Of a stretch of DNA of 64,000 nt, positions 60,054 to 64,000 are shown piece after piece (positions within the stretch are counted from its first letter, which is position 1; each line of letters begins with the position of its first letter). The notes under the pieces were generated by a model that worked only from the letters and a program-made list of their open reading frames with translations, was not told where the DNA came from and ran no database searches. Made by a program: the position numbers and the translations under genes. Source of the DNA: Podaxis mareebaensis (Eukaryota; Basidiomycota; Agaricomycetes; Agaricales; Agaricaceae); contig JAEUWP010000323.1 in NCBI GenBank assembly GCA_018524725.1, positions 62,001 to 126,000 of the forward strand, read 5' to 3'.

Positions 60054-60630
60054 ATGTATAATCCCGAGGCTCAAGGATATCATAGCCTCCCCTTCGAGCT
60101 CACTGCCCGGAGGTCATCGACTAACAGGAAGAGCTCGACATTACAAGTAACTATTGATCATTCAGAAGCTGAAGCACAGCAGTCGGATGTGAGCCAGCAT
60201 GTCCAAGTGCATCAGGAGACTGTTCGCCAAGCAGTGAAGGAAGCCACTCACGAGCTCGGTATCGTTTACTCTCTTATTCACAAAGTACGCCTCCTTGCTC
60301 TGGTGATATAGAAAAGGAGGGTATACTGCCACGTAAGTCGAGTTTGATCTAGTTGAACAATCTGACACATGACGCTTTACCTTTTATAAGGCTCTCCCGG
60401 GTGTTTACATGCATTCTTGTGGATCTTCTGACTCATTTGAAGGGTCTCAAGAAGGATGTCCTCGCCTTACACAATGGAAGTGGGTGGGTCTCGAGCCGGC
60501 GTCTGAACATTCATTCCTCCAAATTCTGGAGCAACTGTCCACTAAGACCGCGTGGAATCGGCCCCACTATCACCTCGACATATTAAACAATGTGATCCCT
60601 CAAGGACAGTCTCATCTGGACAAAATTTGA
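60054..60630 (+). CDS. Unknown protein, two exons
   Basis: Exon 1 MYNPEAQGYHSLPFELTARR, then a Ser-rich part, HQETVRQAVKEATHELGIVY and SLIHK. An intron (GTACGCC to TATAAG) joins to ALPGVYMHSCGSSDSFEGS, EHSFLQILEQLSTKTAWNR and DILNNVIPQGQSHLDKI then TGA. No recognisable domain. It belongs to the run of unfamiliar genes at 56-61 kb. Confidence 0.45.
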
Positions 60631-61410
60631 TAACCTAGTGCGGGGCCAAGCACCTACTGTGACGTCTACACGCACATCCTCGGACAATTTAAACTCCAAT
60701 TCATGTCGCGAGCCGTAAGTTCCACGGCCCCTCGATAATCACATTTTTGCTATGCTTTCCTCCAGTTGTGTTTTGGCGGGGCCCGTAAACTATTGTAGTC
60801 AACGGTGCAATTCCTTGGCTTTAATGCACTCGTGGAAGCCAGCTAGCTACCAAGAACAGAAGAATTTTGCCTCGAGGAGTCGAGCCTCGAGAGCTGAACG
60901 GGCTTCGAGGGCTGACAGACCCGGGAATCCTATGTCCGAGACTTCGCAGAGCACGGAAGAGAACCCCAGTGATCAAAAGGGAGGGTCCAGCAGATCGTTG
61001 CGGGGGTGGCTGCCATCAAGGATAGTTTGTCAGGCCTTCAAGCTGATGAGTTCCAACCAGGTACTGAAGAGATGGATGTGTAGGAGGAGAGGGTGAATAG
61101 ATGTGTAGATGTTTGAGTTGTATAGTTCTGTCATGAATTGCGCCCAGTTGTTTTCCTGCAAGTGTGGTACATCGGATCACTGGCGCCTCCGGACAAGTGC
61201 ATGATATTACATTTTTGATCGGGAAGGCCCGCACGCAAGGTCAGGGACGAAGTGTGAATGACTGATTGTTAGACGCCTTTGAGCGCTGTCATTATAATTG
61301 ACAAGCATGCACAAGTCTGGGCGACCACGTTTTCCTCTTGCTATTCACCCATCCCGCTCCCCCTCTACGAACATTACTGCGACCCAAACCTTAAGCGCTT
61401 GTGCGCTAGC
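60631..61410 (+). other. Possible small exons, otherwise unassigned
   Basis: An Arg/Ser-rich reading (FASRSRASRAERASRADRP) at about 60860-60920 and a helical end (QQIVAGVAAIKDSLSGLQAD, stop near 61081) suggest another short gene, but the exons could not be chained. The frame of the following membrane protein is open from a TAG at 61270-61272, so some of its N-terminus may lie here. Confidence 0.25.
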
Positions 61411-62505
61411 ATGGAGCGCTCACTGTTTGAGTCCAAGGTCAATCGCACACGCTTATGGCAGGTTGGAACCTTTATCACGAGTTCGCTGTTGCAAGGTTAC
61501 CTCTTATTTCGTGATCTCACTGAACATCGATCATATCATGACCATGTTGTGTATGCCCCTCATCCAATCGCCCTCCTGGTTCTCTTCACGATCCACACCT
61601 TGATACAATGGACGTGGCTTATCAAGGGCCCGCAATATGGCCATCGACCCAAAAGGGATTCGAACATCCGAGTGGTAGATGCTGTTGAAATAGACGCCGT
61701 GATCTCGAATGTCAACCATCCCAGGGTAGATGGCCACAACATGCCGCTCCCCCAGGCAACAGGAAACAGGCGAAGACAGGAAATAGAAGCTGGAGAGGAG
61801 TTTGCTGCTCTTTACACGCTGGGAAATGTTTCCTTGTGTGAGCCCTTACGAAAGCTGTTCATGAGCACTTACACAATACGTTACTTAGCGCTGTTCCCTC
61901 TCGCGTTTTTGAGCGGAAATTACGCCTTGTGTCGCCTCACCGTTTTTGTCATGATCGTTGCGCAGCTGTATAGCATCTTCGCTATACTGCAACCGCAAGT
62001 GCTGGAAACAGAGACGCTCCCAAAGCGAAACAGACTGTCGCATTTCATTGCCAAAACTAGGCTGGGGCTTGGTATTCTGTACCTCTGGAAGACGTGGGGG
62101 GCTTTTGAGGTATGATAATCTCAATTTCTGGGTTTCACTCGGCACCTGCTGATGTATTATGATATATGAATGTCAGATTGACATCTCCGCTCCAACCCTC
62201 CATCAACAAATATTGGCTTTCCTTGTGTTCCTTGGAGTTGTAAGTGTCATCCGTCTATGTCGAGTCGCGGTCAGTCCTAATTCCCCTTCTAGGCATTGGC
62301 ATCAGGACCTGACCCAACGCTTGGGATTTGTATCACGTTCAGCCTCTATGCAATGGCATTTGGCCCTCTGGAATCGATAGCCTGGAGTTCCTCCTTCATG
62401 CGGTCTGCGGCGATCATAGGCACTGCTATCACGGTGGATTGGGCGTTTGCAGTTTGGGGTGTGAAAAGACGAACTGTATTTTCAGATAGTCAGATCCACG
62501 GGTGA
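61411..62505 (+). CDS. Multi-pass membrane protein of unknown function
   Basis: Three exons join. The first runs from 61411 (MERSLFESKVNRTRLWQVG) through hydrophobic segments FITSSLLQGYLLF, PIALLVLFTIHTLIQW and YLALFPLAFLSGNYALC to WKTWGAFE. The second is IDISAPTLHQQILAFLVFLG. The third is ALASGPDPTLGICITFSLYA, MAFGPLESIAWSSSF and a basic end VWGVKRRTVFSDSQIHG then TGA. About six to seven membrane segments with a cytosolic-looking charged loop in the middle. The frame is open upstream to 61273 without an ATG, so a 5' exon may be missing. Not recognised. Confidence 0.6.
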
Positions 62506-62775
62506 CAGGGGGTGCAGTTTATGGGACCGTAGTTGAACAGATCACCTATAGGATGTCATTTATAGTGAATATTACTTGTGTGGGTTAAGCGCCACTGCAA
62601 CATTGCCGGGTATTGATGGCCGGATTTAGCCGGTCCGGAGTTTCGTAGCATGGCACGAACTAACGTCGCCTCACAGCCTTTCCCGTTCACCATATAATCC
62701 GCTACGGGTGAGCAGCATCTTATTCCTCTTGCGGTGTGCGCATTGACTTCATATCCCAGGCGGAGAATTTGAAGA
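62506..62775. other. Short intergenic spacer
   Basis: 270 bases between two same-strand genes, presumed promoter of the thioesterase-like gene. No element called. Confidence 0.35.
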
Positions 62776-63834
62776 ATGTCGGCCGCTCTCCTCTCACGCG
62801 TCGCATCTCGAACCAGAACCTCGTTTTCACTCAGAAATAATCTCCGTTTTTCTTCCAATACAACAGCAAGAACCGGCCCACAGCCACGAAGGTTTCATCC
62901 TCTTGCCACGTTCTCGGCGGCGGTGGCCCTTTCCCTGGGCGCCTATACCATCGGCGCAATATACCCACCTACAACCATATCCATCTTATTCCCTCATCCA
63001 GCACCAGGACCGCCTGCAGATCCCAACTCTGCGGAATCAATAGCCTACACAGAAGCTCTCGAAGCGAAGCTCCAAAACCTTCCGGAGCTACAGCGCTTAC
63101 GGGAAGCTCCGGACGCAAATGATTGGTATGAGGCGCGTCCATATCAGAACTTTCCAGAAGAGCGACGTGTCAACAACTTGACCGCTGGAGCGCTACGGGG
63201 ACCTGGAAAGCTTGCTTGTATACCCCTTATTCGAGCAAAGAAGGATGAAAGCGAGAGTATTGTGTTTATTCATGTTGGTCGGGGATTATGTGGGCATGAT
63301 GGAATCGTGCACGGAGGACTTCTGGCGACTTTGCTGGACGAGACACTGGCTAGGACGGTGAGTTAATAATTTTTTCTGTGGCGTAGGTGTGTCTGACATC
63401 GGACGCGCCCATTCGGTTAGGCTATAATCAATCTGCCTGACAAAGTCGGCGTGACTGCTAGCTTGTCGCTAAATTATCGCGCCCCCACTCGGGCGGACCA
63501 GGTGAGATTCGATCATCATATCGGACATAATGTGGTCTTATACCCTGCCCAGTTCATCGTGATTAGGACTTCGCTGGTTGAAGCCAAAGGTCGTAAGACT
63601 ATGGTAAAAGGACAGGTTGAAGATCTTGAGGGCACTCTGTTAGTTGAGGCAAAGTACGTACTTCCTTTTCTTCAGATTTAATCGAGTCTGATGATATATA
63701 GTGCTACTTTTGTGCAACCTCGATATGCTAAGCTGCTCAGCTCAAAAGCTCTGCGGGACGCGATGGGCGAAGCCCCCAAGGATGAACCCGTCCTGTTGGC
63801 TGACGGACAGAAAATCAAGCCCAGCCATCACTGA
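62776..63834 (+). CDS. Hotdog-fold (4HBT) acyl-CoA thioesterase-like protein
   Basis: Four exons join to about 290 residues. The N-terminus MSAALLSRVASRTRTSFSLR is basic and Ser-rich, a probable mitochondrial presequence, followed by one membrane segment (FSAAVALSLGAYTIGAIY). The hotdog signature is HDGIVHGGLLATLLDETLAR, whose HGG and the acid in LLDE are the usual catalytic region of the 4HBT family (compare THEM4/5). After introns the strands VTASLSLNYRAPTRADQ and FIVIRTSLVEAKGRKTMVKG continue, then FVQPRYAKLLSSKAL and the end IKPSHH then TGA at 63832-63834. Probably an inner-membrane-anchored acyl-CoA hydrolase (inference). Confidence 0.85.
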
Positions 63835-64000
63835 GTATCGTGTCCTCGACACTTCTAGACTGAATATGGGCGGTTTTACTTATAAAACCCTAAGGGGGTG
63901 TGCGGAGACATGATGCGTCGATTTGATACGACGGACCTAGATGCGAGGTTGCGAGCTATTAATCTTGGAGTGCTGACGGTGATAGGGACCCGACTAGAGG
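63835..64000. other. 3' flank, no gene seen
   Basis: The last 166 bases are presumed 3' UTR and intergenic DNA. Confidence 0.4.

Overview
The window is nuclear DNA from a mushroom-forming basidiomycete (Agaricomycetes-like). Genes carry many 50-60 nt introns. The gene content fits this: a class I hydrophobin, a basidiomycete laccase, an alpha-amylase with a starch-binding domain, a tandem pair of 'DUF6533-type' membrane proteins, and hAT and Ty1/copia relics. All coding models below were joined by hand from reading-frame continuity and GT..AG boundaries; no database was searched.

Left part (1-15.2 kb): the 3' end of an unrecognised basic protein (+), a 15-exon laccase (-), a tRNA-Glu(CUC) gene, a secreted GH13 alpha-amylase with C-terminal CBM20 (-), a small probable mitochondrial protein (+) convergent with a PEBP-family protein (-), and a multi-pass membrane protein gene with an in-frame stop (+).

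15.2-20.1 kb: a tandem family of NAD(P)-dependent epimerase/dehydratase (extended SDR) genes. There are two nearly full copies with their upstream regions, plus a degenerate first-exon fragment between them. Both full copies appear to use a 9-nt micro-exon.

20-34 kb: accessory DNA with a decayed membrane-protein gene (a sister copy lies at 55 kb), a dead hAT transposon, the two DUF6533-type genes, and gene-poor DNA including a compact 115-bp inverted repeat.

35.5-45.5 kb: a conserved core with a full-length GCN2-type eIF2alpha kinase (RWD, pseudokinase, kinase, HisRS-like) (+), a METTL21-like methyltransferase (-) and a hydrophobin (-).

47.9-55.4 kb: a remarkable CpG desert, in which I saw two CpG in about 7.5 kb. 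It covers a 142-bp tandem repeat, a dead copia element and part of the membrane-protein relic. Most in-frame stops of the copia element are TGA, several at likely arginine positions, and its protease Asp is changed in a CpG context. This is the expected mark of cytosine methylation followed by deamination.

56-64 kb: a run of helix-rich proteins I do not recognise, a multi-pass membrane protein and a hotdog-fold thioesterase-like protein (+).
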